The notes under the pieces were generated by a model. It was given only the letters and a program-made list of their open reading frames with translations. It did not search any database and had not been told where the DNA came from. DNA of 56,881 bases from Erysipelotrichaceae bacterium (GTDB lineage: Bacteria; Bacillota_I; Bacilli_A; Erysipelotrichales; Erysipelotrichaceae): assembly GCA_030694975.1 (NCBI GenBank), contig JAUYTU010000026.1, forward strand, positions 1-56,881. The letters run 5' to 3'. Shown here piece by piece: positions 24,652 to 33,918 of the stretch. The position numbers were made by a program, and so were the translations under genes. Within the stretch, counting starts at the first letter, position 1. The number at the start of each line of letters is the position of its first letter.

Positions 24652-26343
24652 TTACTCGGTTGAATATAGGATACGAATTCCCTCTTCTACCGAAGTAATC
24701 CCTTTTTCCACAAGTTCCATTACTTCATCTCTTAACATACGCATCTTTTTCTCTGCCGCATAAGCTTTTAACTGATCCATCGAAGATTTTTTTGAGATAA
24801 GTTCTTCTAAATGCGAATCTATTAATATGATTTCAAAAACAGCCGTACGACCCGAATAACCAGTCTTATTGCATTCCTGGCAACCTGTTCCAACATAAGC
24901 TTTTTCAAGGTTCGATTTTAACAATAAATTGTCCGAACTGCTAACAGAAACTGAGGTCTTGCAATGCTTGCAAATTTTCTTAACCAAGCGCTGAGACATT
25001 ACACACTTAACAGATGAAGCAACTAAGAATGGTTCTATACCCATATCCGTCAAACGAACAACCGTAGATAGCGCATCGTTGGTATGGATGGTCGACAATA
25101 CAAAGTGACCTGTAATAGCAGCACGAATAGCAATTTCGGCTGTTTCACTATCCCGGATTTCCCCAACCATGATGATGTCCGGATCCTGACGTAATATGGA
25201 CCGTAACCCCCCAGCGAATGTTAACCCAGCTCTGGCATTTACATGGACTTGATTGATTCCTTCAAATTTACGTTCAATCGGATCTTCAACTGTAATAATA
25301 TTTTTCTTAGGATCAGCCATCTTTGCTAGCATTGAATAAAGTGTTGTTGTTTTACCACTTCCCGTTGGACCTGTAACAAGCAATATTCCATGAGGAAATC
25401 GAATGGCTTTTTCTATAGTTTTCTGTGTATAATCCGATAGTCCCAAACTTGCCAAGTCGTAAGATATACTTCTATCAGCCCCCAATAGACGCATGACCAC
25501 TTTTTCCCCAAATGCTGTCGGCAAACTGGATACCCGAATATCCACTGCGAAAACATCGTTTCTAAACTGGAAAGCTCCGTCTTGAGGAATGCGTTTTTCA
25601 GCTATGTTCATCCCAGAAATGATTTTGATGCGTGTTACGATTAAGTTATGTGCCTCACTACTCAACTGATTGTGAACTTGTAAGTCCCCATCAATACGCA
25701 TCCGAATGCGAGTAAAGTGCTCTTCAGGTTCAATATGAATATCAGAGGCGTTTTGTTGATATGCTTCCATTATGAATGAATTAACAAGTTTTACAATAGG
25801 AGCTGAATCAACGCGCTCTGCCATACTGGCGTCATCGATAGCATCCTGATCTGTGGAGATGATAGTTACTCCGCTATATTCGTCCTTAATATTCTCCATA
25901 ATATTGTCAGATGTGCGCCTTGTATACACCCTCTGAATTGCCTTTTCTATCTCACTTAAAGGTGACAAAACCGTTTTTATTTCTAGCCCAGTAATCATCC
26001 CTACATCTTCAAGACATGCAAAATCGAGTGGATCGTTTGAGGCTATCGTCAAAGTCCCTGCTTTAATATTAACCGGAACAATTGTATATTTTTTCGCTAA
26101 TGTTTCTGGAACTAATCGAACCGCATCTAACTCCACAGTAAAAATAGGTGATTCTAAGTATTCAACACCCAATCTTTTGGCGAGTGGACGAAGGATATCT
26201 TTCTCTGTGGTAAATCCAAGTTCAGTCAGCACAGCACCCAAACGCTTTTTGGATATTCTTTGTTGAACGAGGGCTTGCTCTAACTGTTCAGAAGAAATAA
26301 TCCCCTCTTCGATTAATATTTGCCCCAATGGCATGGCTTTCAT
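24652..26343 (-). CDS. pilB: Pilus extension ATPase with N-terminal MshEN-like domain
   Basis: The 563-residue PilB/GspE ATPase drives pilus assembly. The C-terminal half has Walker A GPTGSGKTT, Walker B M-V-G-E-I-R-D and a four-cysteine zinc site (C-K-H-C and C-Q-E-C). The N-terminal region (about 5-60) contains two tandem motifs of the MshEN type (L-G-x2-L-x3-G-x6-L-x3-L-x2-Q), a fold that binds c-di-GMP in MshE. The first motif starts with Pro-Leu-Gly where the c-di-GMP-contacting Arg is expected, so binding is uncertain. Divergent from pilD over a 71-base gap. Confidence 0.93.
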   Translation of the reverse strand: MKAMPLGQILIEEGIISSEQLEQALVQQRISKKRLGAVLTELGFTTEKDILRPLAKRLGVEYLESPIFTVELDAVRLVPETLAKKYTIVPVNIKAGTLTIASNDPLDFACLEDVGMITGLEIKTVLSPLSEIEKAIQRVYTRRTSDNIMENIKDEYSGVTIISTDQDAIDDASMAERVDSAPIVKLVNSFIMEAYQQNASDIHIEPEEHFTRIRMRIDGDLQVHNQLSSEAHNLIVTRIKIISGMNIAEKRIPQDGAFQFRNDVFAVDIRVSSLPTAFGEKVVMRLLGADRSISYDLASLGLSDYTQKTIEKAIRFPHGILLVTGPTGSGKTTTLYSMLAKMADPKKNIITVEDPIERKFEGINQVHVNARAGLTFAGGLRSILRQDPDIIMVGEIRDSETAEIAIRAAITGHFVLSTIHTNDALSTVVRLTDMGIEPFLVASSVKCVMSQRLVKKICKHCKTSVSVSSSDNLLLKSNLEKAYVGTGCQECNKTGYSGRTAVFEIILIDSHLEELISKKSSMDQLKAYAAEKKMRMLRDEVMELVEKGITSVEEGIRILYSTE

Positions 26344-26414
26344 TCACAATCCTCCTGATTCTATATTAAAAACAGCAACATTCATTTATAATAATAACGT
26401 GTGAGGTCACTAAT

Positions 26415-27164
26415 ATGCAAATTACATTTTACATCATATTCTTTATCTTCGGCAGTATTTTGGGTTCCTTTTACAACGTCGTTATCTATCGTTTACCACG
26501 GAAAGAATCCATTGTCGTCGGTTCTTCTCATTGCCCAGGCTGCAATACCCCGATAAAACCGTATGACTTAATACCCATACTAAGTTATTTCATCCTCGGT
26601 GGCAAGTGCAGAAGTTGCAAGAAACCATACTCATTTCGATACCCGCTGATTGAATTTATTACAGGGTGTCTTTTTGCATTGACATATCATGTTTATGGAT
26701 ATACTTGGTTGACATTAATTGGAATCGTTTTGGCTTCAATATTACTCATCATAACAATGATCGATATTGATACCATGGAAATATATGACACATTTCAAAT
26801 TATTCTATTCTTCTTAGCAATAGCATTTATAACCCAATCCGGATTACCTCTTGGTGATCACCTCATTGGTTTTTTTATCATAAGCGTACCCTTTTATATC
26901 ATTGCACTCATAACTAACGGAATGGGTGGCGGAGACATTAAGTTAATTGCTATAGGTGGATTACTTTTGGGTTGGAAAGCGACATTGGTTGCGTTTTTCA
27001 TTGCAAGTATTGCTGGAGGTATGATAGCCATCCTTCTTGTATTGCTAAAGCAACAAGGCCGAAAGTCTTTGATCGCATTCGGACCTTACTTATGCCTCGG
27101 CATTTACATAGCTTTCCTTTATGGTAATTCTTTATTTGATTGGTATATTAGACTTTTCTTTTAG
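26415..27164 (+). CDS. pilD: Prepilin peptidase / N-methyltransferase
   Basis: A 249-residue membrane aspartyl protease that cleaves prepilin leaders and methylates the new N-terminus. Two CxxC pairs (C-P-G-C near 37 and C-R-S-C near 62) form the zinc-binding loop; the catalytic aspartates lie in M-I-D-I-D-T and G-G-G-D-I-K-L. About eight membrane segments. It is on the opposite strand from all other pilus genes and its stop overlaps the pilO stop by 4 bases. A TATAAT at about 26384 and a GAGGT site give it its own expression. Confidence 0.94.
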   Translation: MQITFYIIFFIFGSILGSFYNVVIYRLPRKESIVVGSSHCPGCNTPIKPYDLIPILSYFILGGKCRSCKKPYSFRYPLIEFITGCLFALTYHVYGYTWLTLIGIVLASILLIITMIDIDTMEIYDTFQIILFFLAIAFITQSGLPLGDHLIGFFIISVPFYIIALITNGMGGGDIKLIAIGGLLLGWKATLVAFFIASIAGGMIAILLVLLKQQGRKSLIAFGPYLCLGIYIAFLYGNSLFDWYIRLFF

Positions 27165-27862
27165 TTATCCAAACTGTCTCTTTCTGGAACAAAGTCTCCA
27201 CCATAATCTTTAGGATTTTCTTCTGGAAGTAATTTATGAATCATATAAACATCAATAGTCAACATAGCTTCTTCTTTTATAAAATCATATGTTGCTTCGT
27301 TTAAATAAATCGTTGTATCCCAAGAAGATATTTCGCTGGCAATTCGGCTAAATTGCTCATAATCTGTCTTAATTCGATATATTGATCTGGAATGCAATAA
27401 CTGGGAAGTTGTTACTGGAATACCTGATACAGGTTGTACTTCAGCATTATATTGCAATATAAGTTCTCGAATCTTGTATATCGGATCATATAGTTCTGAA
27501 ACAGTAGAATTTGGTGAAAGTATTTGTGGTTGTTCAAAGACTACTCCTGAGACAATTGTTCCCTGTATAGTGGTTAATGGTAACATCCAACGATCAAATT
27601 GTGCGGCATTCATCGGCGTTTCAATCTTATTTAATTCGTTTGATACATCTTTTAATAACTCTTCTCTACGTAACTTCAAAATTGGTTCTAGCGGCAAAGT
27701 AGCATCCACAATAGTTTTTTGCGATTCTAGTCCCGAAAGTTTTATCTTATTCTCGTTAATTTTATTATTCAAAGGAAGTATTACGAAAGCAATCATCAAC
27801 CCAACAATGGCAAGTAGTCCCATTATGAACAATAAAAACAACTCTCGTCTTGAGATATTCAT
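27161..27862 (-). CDS. pilO: PilO-like pilus assembly protein
   Basis: The 233-residue protein has one N-terminal membrane helix (about 9-31), then a coiled-coil-like stretch (about 33-85) and a small alpha/beta domain, the PilO layout. PilO partners with PilN in the inner-membrane alignment complex linking the cytoplasmic PilM ring to the pilus. It directly follows pilN (1-base gap). Sequence identity to known PilO is low by eye, so the call rests on size, topology and gene order. Confidence 0.75.
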   Translation of the reverse strand: MNISRRELFLLFIMGLLAIVGLMIAFVILPLNNKINENKIKLSGLESQKTIVDATLPLEPILKLRREELLKDVSNELNKIETPMNAAQFDRWMLPLTTIQGTIVSGVVFEQPQILSPNSTVSELYDPIYKIRELILQYNAEVQPVSGIPVTTSQLLHSRSIYRIKTDYEQFSRIASEISSWDTTIYLNEATYDFIKEEAMLTIDVYMIHKLLPEENPKDYGGDFVPERDSLDN

Positions 27863-27863
27863 A

Positions 27864-28433
27864 CTAATTCCCCCCCTTCATTTGAACTTTTAGGTTCCCT
27901 GTATATTTCCTTGAAGTATCTTCATATTTATAACCCTCATGAATGACATCCTTAAAAAACTCGGTTCTTTGTAAGCGTAGGGCATAATTTGAAGAATCAG
28001 ACGCGAAGTTTCCGATAATTTCAAGTGAAATCCATGAATCGACATAGGATAATTTAGTTATACTGACATCTACAGGTAGATTATCGAACAATATCTGTAA
28101 TATATCCTGGTCAAATCTAGGAATATAATCCAAAACATCAATAATGCTTATTACTTCAACTTTAAGACTATCCAATTGCTTGATATTCGACTGCATAATT
28201 GATATTTCATTAAGTTTTCTGATTACCAAAGGATCATTAATGTATTCTTCAATCAAGACTATTTTGCTTTCTAAAGTTAAATTATCAAATACCAACTTCA
28301 TAGAAAATATTCCCAATGATAATGCTACGAACAAAACAATCCCTAAATACATAACGCTTGGAGATGTTTTCTCACTTCGCGCTTTTTGTATTTGGCGATA
28401 ACTTTCGAGTAAGTTCATGTCTTTCTTTAACAT
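27864..28433 (-). CDS. pilN: PilN-like pilus assembly protein
   Basis: A 189-residue bitopic protein beginning M-L-K-K-D-M-N-L-L-E-S-Y, the short cytoplasmic N-terminus (compare the I-N-L-L-P motif) that binds the groove of PilM. One membrane helix spans about 24-45, followed by a helical linker and a C-terminal ferredoxin-like domain. It is located between pilM and pilO as in most type IV pilus operons. Confidence 0.8.
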   Translation of the reverse strand: MLKKDMNLLESYRQIQKARSEKTSPSVMYLGIVLFVALSLGIFSMKLVFDNLTLESKIVLIEEYINDPLVIRKLNEISIMQSNIKQLDSLKVEVISIIDVLDYIPRFDQDILQILFDNLPVDVSITKLSYVDSWISLEIIGNFASDSSNYALRLQRTEFFKDVIHEGYKYEDTSRKYTGNLKVQMKGGN

Positions 28434-28437
28434 ATCA

Positions 28438-29343
28438 TCACTTCCTTATTAATGCGCCAAAAGCATTGACGTATTTAGTTTGAAATCCAACTGTAGAAAT
28501 AAAGGATGAAGGCATTTGAATAATGTCGCAAGGCACAAACAAACTGTCAAATAATACCTTTTGAATGTCAGGGAGAATTTCATCTACCCCCATCAATACT
28601 ATCTTTTTTATTGCTTTCTTACTTCTGGTGTAAGAAAATTGAATCATTTTATTAATGTTGTCTTCGACAATCGGAATAACGGACTCCTTGTCTCCCTCGG
28701 AATAAGAAACCAAACGTGCATTCCGCGAAAGTACGTACATACCATTTTCAAACAGATATAAACGTAAATAGGCGTTTCCAACATCTACAAGAATCACTGG
28801 ATCATCATCGGTAAATATCTTCGCTTCATTGGCTAACTTAATAATCGCATTTGTTGCTGAGTCAATAGCTACAACATTGCACTTTGCTTTCTTAAAAGCT
28901 TTCAGATAAGACTCAATTGCCGATTCAAGCATTGCAACAGCCAACACTCTCAACTGCGATGATTCCTCTTCTTTTCGAATTTCTTCCAAAACGATGAAAT
29001 CCATAATATAATCCGGAGTTAAATTAAGAGCATTCATCATTTCACTACGAACGATAAACGGTGTCTTCTTGTCATCAATCTTGGGAATCAATAGTTCTCG
29101 ATAAATGATTGAAGCATTATTTATACACAAAATACAATCTTTCTCCCTGATATTGTTTTTAGTCAAATAATCAGCAAGTAAGGATCCAAATTCATCGACC
29201 TCTCTTACTCCTTGATTATCAATCCAACTCTCCGGAAACTCAAAGAAAAGTGTCTTTGAAATACTCACATGACCTGATTTAGACTTTGACTTTGACTCAA
29301 CTAAATAAACAAAGCCTCCACGAATTTCTAAAGATAAAGCCAT
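28438..29343 (-). CDS. pilM: PilM-like actin-fold pilus assembly ATPase
   Basis: The 301-residue protein has the actin/FtsA-like arrangement of PilM: an early L-S-L-E-I-R-G strand, V-D-V-G-N-A-Y near residue 190 as a phosphate-binding loop, and V-L-M-G near 270. PilM forms the cytoplasmic ring that receives PilN's N-terminus. It follows pilC by 15 bases and precedes pilN by 4. No membrane segment, as expected. Confidence 0.85.
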   Translation of the reverse strand: MALSLEIRGGFVYLVESKSKSKSGHVSISKTLFFEFPESWIDNQGVREVDEFGSLLADYLTKNNIREKDCILCINNASIIYRELLIPKIDDKKTPFIVRSEMMNALNLTPDYIMDFIVLEEIRKEEESSQLRVLAVAMLESAIESYLKAFKKAKCNVVAIDSATNAIIKLANEAKIFTDDDPVILVDVGNAYLRLYLFENGMYVLSRNARLVSYSEGDKESVIPIVEDNINKMIQFSYTRSKKAIKKIVLMGVDEILPDIQKVLFDSLFVPCDIIQMPSSFISTVGFQTKYVNAFGALIRK

Positions 29344-29358
29344 TTGTCATTCCCCCTT

Positions 29359-30549
29359 CTATTTACCAATCGCATCATACATTGAAAAGATTGGTTGTAT
29401 TATGGATAATACAATAAAGCCAATAACAATACCGAGTACGATAATCATGATCGGCTCAATCAACGAAACCATTCGTTGGATTGCGGAATCTGCTTCGTTA
29501 TCGAAATAATCAGCGGTCGAATTAAGCAATTCTCCCAGGGATCCAGATTCTTCTCCTATGTAAATCATTGAAGACAACATCGGATCAAAGGATCCTGTAT
29601 TTGCAATCGCTCGAGAGATTAAGTCTCCTTGAGATACTGAAGTCATGACATCTCTAAACATGTCTTCTAAATGGGCATTGCCTAAGACTTTCGAAGTAGT
29701 TTCAATCATGTCTAGTGTTTGAACTCCACTGGAATACAGGGAAGCAAATGCTCTGGCACACCGTGCAGAGTAAATAGTTTGAACTAATTTCCCAAGAACT
29801 GGCATAAATATCTTGAATTTATCAAATCTAACTCTGATTGATCTAGTTTTCAATGACATTCTAACCCCTACTATCGAAAAAACAATGAAAGCAAGTAAGG
29901 CTATCCAATTATTTAATATAAAATCACTGATTCCGAGCATAATTTTAGTTGAAAGAGGAATATCTTCCGGATTAAACATCGATGTGATGGAAGGTAAAAC
30001 AAATACAACCAACAATAGAACGACCGTTACTGCAACGACAGCCAAGACAATCGGATATACACTAGCACTCTTAATCTTATTAGCCAGTTTTGCTTCCTTT
30101 TCGTAGTGATCAGACATCCTGCTAAGTGATTTGTCTAATGTACCACCCAATTCTCCAGCCATGACCATATTCAATAACAAATCCGGAAACGCTCCTCTTT
30201 GCAGCTTCATTGATTCAGAAAGGGAGTTTCCTTTTTGGACCTCCTCATAAATATTACGGAATATTTTCTTAGTCTTTGCATTATCTGCTTTACTTTGCAA
30301 CATATCCAACGCCTGCATGATTGGAATACCTGAAGTAACCATCGTACCTAACTGTCGACAGAAAATAACCAAACTCTTCATTTTCAACTTGGATATGTTA
30401 TCAGATTCTGATTTAGTTTCCTTATAATCTAACAAATACAATTGCTTATTCTTTATAATTTGAACGACTTCCAAATTATTTTCAGCCATTATAACCTCAG
30501 AAACAGTCTTCCCTCGATTATCGACAGCCGTTACATAATAACTTTTCAT
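29359..30549 (-). CDS. pilC: Inner-membrane platform protein PilC/GspF
   Basis: A 396-residue platform protein with two homologous cytoplasmic GspF domains (about 60-180 and 265-385). The marks F-C-R-Q-L-G-T-M-V-T-S-G-I-P near 63 and A-R-C-A-R-A-F-A-S-L-Y-S-S-G-V near 265 begin each repeat, and G-E-x-S-G appears in the second. Three membrane helices lie near 165-190, 210-230 and 365-390. It couples ATPase movement to pilin assembly. Confidence 0.94.
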   Translation of the reverse strand: MKSYYVTAVDNRGKTVSEVIMAENNLEVVQIIKNKQLYLLDYKETKSESDNISKLKMKSLVIFCRQLGTMVTSGIPIMQALDMLQSKADNAKTKKIFRNIYEEVQKGNSLSESMKLQRGAFPDLLLNMVMAGELGGTLDKSLSRMSDHYEKEAKLANKIKSASVYPIVLAVVAVTVVLLLVVFVLPSITSMFNPEDIPLSTKIMLGISDFILNNWIALLAFIVFSIVGVRMSLKTRSIRVRFDKFKIFMPVLGKLVQTIYSARCARAFASLYSSGVQTLDMIETTSKVLGNAHLEDMFRDVMTSVSQGDLISRAIANTGSFDPMLSSMIYIGEESGSLGELLNSTADYFDNEADSAIQRMVSLIEPIMIIVLGIVIGFIVLSIIQPIFSMYDAIGK

Positions 30550-30570
30550 GTTTCCCCTTTCTCCCTATAT

Positions 30571-32283
30571 CTATGGTCCGGCAACTACGACAGTATCAAC
30601 TTCAACAATGTTCGAGAAAAGAATGACCGGATTCTCTGGTTCGTTGTTGCCCCCACCTGTAGAAGGTGTGTAGAACAAATAATCAAATAATGGCAATGCA
30701 TCCATTCTCTTATAGATAACTGAAGAACTATTTGCGGAAAGTTCAACAACTTTAGCCATAATAGAGCCATAAAGTGTAGCATTCGATCCTAAAACAACAT
30801 GAGCTATCGGCGCATAAATCCAAACCGGAATACTAGGCTCTGAACCCGTAGAGTTCGAGGCGAAGTTTATGTCTCCTCCAGCTGTGATTATGTAGCCTTT
30901 GAAAGGAACGTTTTGCATATTGACATCAACATTGCCAAACATCAAACTACCCGTAAAACTAATATTGTTCGAAATCTGAAATTCCGGATTAAAACTGGTA
31001 TCTTCTGTAACTGTAGTCATAAATCCAGTATTTAAATCAGTTTGTAAAGGCGGGATTTTCCATGTATCCAAAACCAAAATAAACTTCGTCGGATCATTCC
31101 GTTGAACAATTACATTAGCACCCCAAGGAATAATATATTTTCCCCCAGATCTGATAGTGTTTGTTTCATCGATTTTTCTCATAACCATAACACGACCAGT
31201 ACCTTCAACTTCTAGGGATCCAGATGTTGCTGTTATAGTACCAACAACCAATTTCTTAACCTGAGTGGCATAACCGTAATTTCCTAACTCTATCTTTATA
31301 CCAGCAGAAGTATTAAGCGATGCTAAGTAATAACCTTTCTTCCCTGGATGTCTTCGAAGGTCCGGTAAACTCAATACTCCGTTGACAATAGAAACATTGA
31401 GCAACTCTTCCTGAGTCGGAAAAGATGGCATAGTTATACTTGGGAAAATCCTTTTATCTTCCGTCTTAAACTCCATATATCTAGCATCAAAGCAACCCAA
31501 TGAATTCCCTGGCGTTTGGGTGTATGATGCTACCGATAAAGTTGTTCCAGTCGGCATTGCAATGGACCAAATGTTGTCACAATAACCATCACTAACCGCA
31601 ACAGAATTACCTGCCCCATCCGGGTCTTCTTTGTCAAGAATCGTTTTTTGATCCTTATCAGCCAAATGTAATAAAGGACCCGTCTGTATTCTTGGCGAAT
31701 AGTTGATAGGTAGTGCCTCACCATTAGTAAACACATCCCCACGAATCAACCCATTGTTTGAACGCATCCAAATCGAAGAACGTGAAATGACGGCTTTATT
31801 CATAACCGAATCTCCAGAACCGTAGGTTAAGTAAATAACTACTTCTACCTCCAAGGTTCGTGTGACATCTCTTACATACCCCGTAGAGCTTATTATATAA
31901 ACATCTGCATCAGGCAAATCACCATATGCAAGTGGACCATTAACATCTACAATAGCGAAGTTTCCAACACCAACGCTAACCACTTTGTTGGCATTGATCG
32001 TAAACATTGCATCTGCCAAGTATTCTTTTAAATCTTCACTGCCTGGAGCATAATCAGCACCTGGATTATTAAGATAACTCTCAATTTGTGAGATTCTTGT
32101 ATTCAAACCAGATTCAGCAACATAATATGCTTCTGTGTGATCATTTGCGAAAAGAGCATTACGCTGATTTGCAACAGCAACAAACATTGCTCCGCCCAAC
32201 ATGATTACTAGAATGAGGAAAATGAGTACTACTGTGATTAAGGCCATACCTTTATTATTCTTCAATGGTCGCATTAATTTCAT
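30571..32283 (-). CDS. PilX-like minor pilus component with large C-terminal domain
   Basis: The 570-residue protein starts K-N-N-K-G-M-A-L-I-T-V-V-L-I-F, a prepilin-like N-terminus (PilX_N type: G-M-A-L instead of F-T-L-I-E) followed by a hydrophobic helix and the A-Y-Y-V-A-E-S-G-L-N signature. The long extracellular part is beta-rich with many short glycine/serine turns, suggesting a beta-helix or polymer-forming fold. It is likely a tip or surface-exposed minor pilin, and it sits in the operon between the pseudopilins and pilC. Adhesion is an inference. Confidence 0.78.
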   Translation of the reverse strand: MKLMRPLKNNKGMALITVVLIFLILVIMLGGAMFVAVANQRNALFANDHTEAYYVAESGLNTRISQIESYLNNPGADYAPGSEDLKEYLADAMFTINANKVVSVGVGNFAIVDVNGPLAYGDLPDADVYIISSTGYVRDVTRTLEVEVVIYLTYGSGDSVMNKAVISRSSIWMRSNNGLIRGDVFTNGEALPINYSPRIQTGPLLHLADKDQKTILDKEDPDGAGNSVAVSDGYCDNIWSIAMPTGTTLSVASYTQTPGNSLGCFDARYMEFKTEDKRIFPSITMPSFPTQEELLNVSIVNGVLSLPDLRRHPGKKGYYLASLNTSAGIKIELGNYGYATQVKKLVVGTITATSGSLEVEGTGRVMVMRKIDETNTIRSGGKYIIPWGANVIVQRNDPTKFILVLDTWKIPPLQTDLNTGFMTTVTEDTSFNPEFQISNNISFTGSLMFGNVDVNMQNVPFKGYIITAGGDINFASNSTGSEPSIPVWIYAPIAHVVLGSNATLYGSIMAKVVELSANSSSVIYKRMDALPLFDYLFYTPSTGGGNNEPENPVILFSNIVEVDTVVVAGP

Positions 32284-32295
32284 AAAGTCAACCTC

Positions 32296-32778
32296 CTAAC
32301 TTCCGACGCGAACAAAAATTCGCACTACAACTTCGTTTACTCTTCCATATCGATCGGCATTACTTTTGATCGTTAACAAAACTGAGTTATCAGAAATGCG
32401 ATAAGGTGATGCAGAAAATTGGGAAACACCATTCGCTATGACCGTACCGTTTCTCACAACCGAACTGCCCACCAAACAATATGAAACACTCGTCTCATAA
32501 ACAGGCGTTATCGTATAGCAATTGCCAGAAATAACTAACTCCTCATTACCGAATACATGGCGTCTTACATCCTTCTCAAACTGTACGGCCACGATTCGTA
32601 ACGCTGCTTGATTTGCAACTTGTGATTCCTCGTCTTTAAAGAATCCCATGGAGTTTTGAACTAACATAGCAATCAAATAAGTAAATATCGATAATACAGC
32701 CATGGTAATAATCAACTCGATTAATGTAAACCCTTTTTTATTTTTAAAGGGATTAGATCCCTTGAATACCTTTCTCAT
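32296..32778 (-). CDS. Type IV pseudopilin (PilW/GspJ-like)
   Basis: A 160-residue prepilin-like protein with the leader N-K-K-G and mature F-T-L-I-E-L followed by a hydrophobic helix. The A-L-R-I-V-A-V-Q-F-E-K-D segment near residue 70 is typical of the PilW/GspJ group. The ATG at 32778 is chosen over an upstream TTG; either overlaps or touches the end of the preceding pseudopilin gene (stop at 32781). It probably belongs to the tip-priming complex of minor pilins. Confidence 0.85.
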   Translation of the reverse strand: MRKVFKGSNPFKNKKGFTLIELIITMAVLSIFTYLIAMLVQNSMGFFKDEESQVANQAALRIVAVQFEKDVRRHVFGNEELVISGNCYTITPVYETSVSYCLVGSSVVRNGTVIANGVSQFSASPYRISDNSVLLTIKSNADRYGRVNEVVVRIFVRVGS

Positions 32779-32780
32779 AA

Positions 32781-33227
32781 TCAACCACCCACCACAGGAA
32801 CAAAGCGCATGAAATTTTCAATTTCGACTCTATCCCCGGCATACTCACCCGTCGTAATTTCCACTTTGACTGTAACGACATGCAATGAGTACAAGGTAGG
32901 ATCTGGGTGATATTCAAACAAAATTTCATAAGCTACATTAGTCACTGTTTTTGTGCAAATTTCAGCTCCACCCGTTAATGGATCACAAGAAAAACCTCGG
33001 TCTGTTTCCATCCAAGTTACAATCAGAGGCATCGTTGATGTCTTACCTTTGTTATATATTTGTTCCAACTCTTCTTGCGCATAATAATTCGCATCCATAA
33101 ATTCCTTGGATACATTATTCATCATATTGGTAATCAAGAACGCAGGAAAGACCGTGACCATGACGATAGCAAAAAGCGCCATAGCTACGATTACCTCTAC
33201 AAGAGTCATTCCCTTTCGATTTCTCAT
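32781..33227 (-). CDS. Type IV pseudopilin (PilV/GspI-like)
   Basis: First gene of the pilus operon, 148 residues. The prepilin leader is M-R-N-R-K-G followed by M-T-L-V-E-V with Glu at mature position 5 and a hydrophobic helix. The A-Q-E-E-L-E-Q-I segment near residue 50 is characteristic of PilV/GspI. It is cleaved by PilD and likely caps or primes the pilus with its neighbour pseudopilin. Confidence 0.85.
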   Translation of the reverse strand: MRNRKGMTLVEVIVAMALFAIVMVTVFPAFLITNMMNNVSKEFMDANYYAQEELEQIYNKGKTSTMPLIVTWMETDRGFSCDPLTGGAEICTKTVTNVAYEILFEYHPDPTLYSLHVVTVKVEITTGEYAGDRVEIENFMRFVPVVGG

Positions 33228-33363
33228 GTTTCACCACACCCTGTCATGAGTTGTCAACCGTCTAATTAAGTATATTGTAATGCAAATGATAACTACTTAC
33301 AAGATGAAACCCTATTCAAAATACCAAAAAAGAACGGGACAACTTATTCCTAACGACATTATA
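33228..33363 (-). promoter_or_regulatory. Pilus operon promoter and 5' leader
   Basis: On the minus strand an extended -10 TGTTATAAT (ending at 33358) gives a leader of about 120 bases before the first pseudopilin. I looked for c-di-GMP-I or -II riboswitch signatures, which often precede Gram-positive pilus operons, and found none. The leader ends in TTGACAACTCATGACAGGG, a TGACA direct repeat of unknown meaning. Confidence 0.45.
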
Positions 33364-33423
33364 ACACCAATATCTTAAAAATATTAAGTGATATAATCAC
33401 AGAACCGCTTTTTTTGAGTGATT

Positions 33424-33467
33424 GACAGTGCTAGAATATATGTGTGTGTTAAAAAATTAACACTGTC
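33424..33467. repeat. Nested inverted repeats before the NUDIX gene
   Basis: GACAGTG (33424-33430) pairs with CACTGTC (33461-33467), and inside it GTGTTAA-AAAA-TTAACAC (33446-33463) is a perfect dyad. No T tract follows. It may be an operator for the NUDIX gene or the divergent pilus operon. Confidence 0.4.
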
Positions 33468-33504
33468 CAAACTTTTTCACATATCGTAGAAATAGGGTGA
33501 CTTA

Positions 33505-33915
33505 ATGAAACAGGTTTATGGATCCGCCGGAATCTTAAAACAGGGCAACCGAATTTGTGCTGTAAGGCGTAAATATGGTGACTTCGCTGGGTATTATGAG
33601 TTCCCTGGTGGTAAGGTTGAAATCGGTGAAACCGCTGAAGATGCGGTGATCCGCGAATGCAAAGAAGAACTGGATGTGACCGTAAAAATTTTATCTTTGG
33701 TGCACATTATTTACCATGATTACCCCGGATTTCAATTAAAGATGCCTCTGTATTTATGTGAGGTAGTTGACGGCGAAATGAAGCTATCGGTCCACGACGA
33801 TTTGATTTGGCTGAATGAGAATAATGTTGAGCAGTTGAACTGGATAGAAGCGACCAAATCGCTTGTTCCTCGAATCAAGGAAATCGTTATTTCCTTACAA
33901 ACGAAAGAAGGCTAA
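33505..33915 (+). CDS. NUDIX hydrolase, MutT-like
   Basis: The 136-residue protein hydrolyses nucleoside diphosphate derivatives, most likely 8-oxo-dGTP or a related pool nucleotide. The Nudix box G-x5-E-x7-R-E-x-x-E-E-L is complete, from G-K-V-E-I-G-E-T near residue 38 through R-E-C-K-E-E-L. A F-P-G-G segment precedes it. Length is typical of MutT. It is separated from the next gene by 3 bases, so it is co-transcribed with the CoA-disulfide reductase fusion. Confidence 0.92.
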   Translation: MKQVYGSAGILKQGNRICAVRRKYGDFAGYYEFPGGKVEIGETAEDAVIRECKEELDVTVKILSLVHIIYHDYPGFQLKMPLYLCEVVDGEMKLSVHDDLIWLNENNVEQLNWIEATKSLVPRIKEIVISLQTKEG

Positions 33916-33918
33916 GCC

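Noticed and set aside
33228-33420. Possible c-di-GMP-II or -I riboswitch before the pilus operon
   Set aside because: No GGnAAACC/CAAAG core and no class II signature on either strand.
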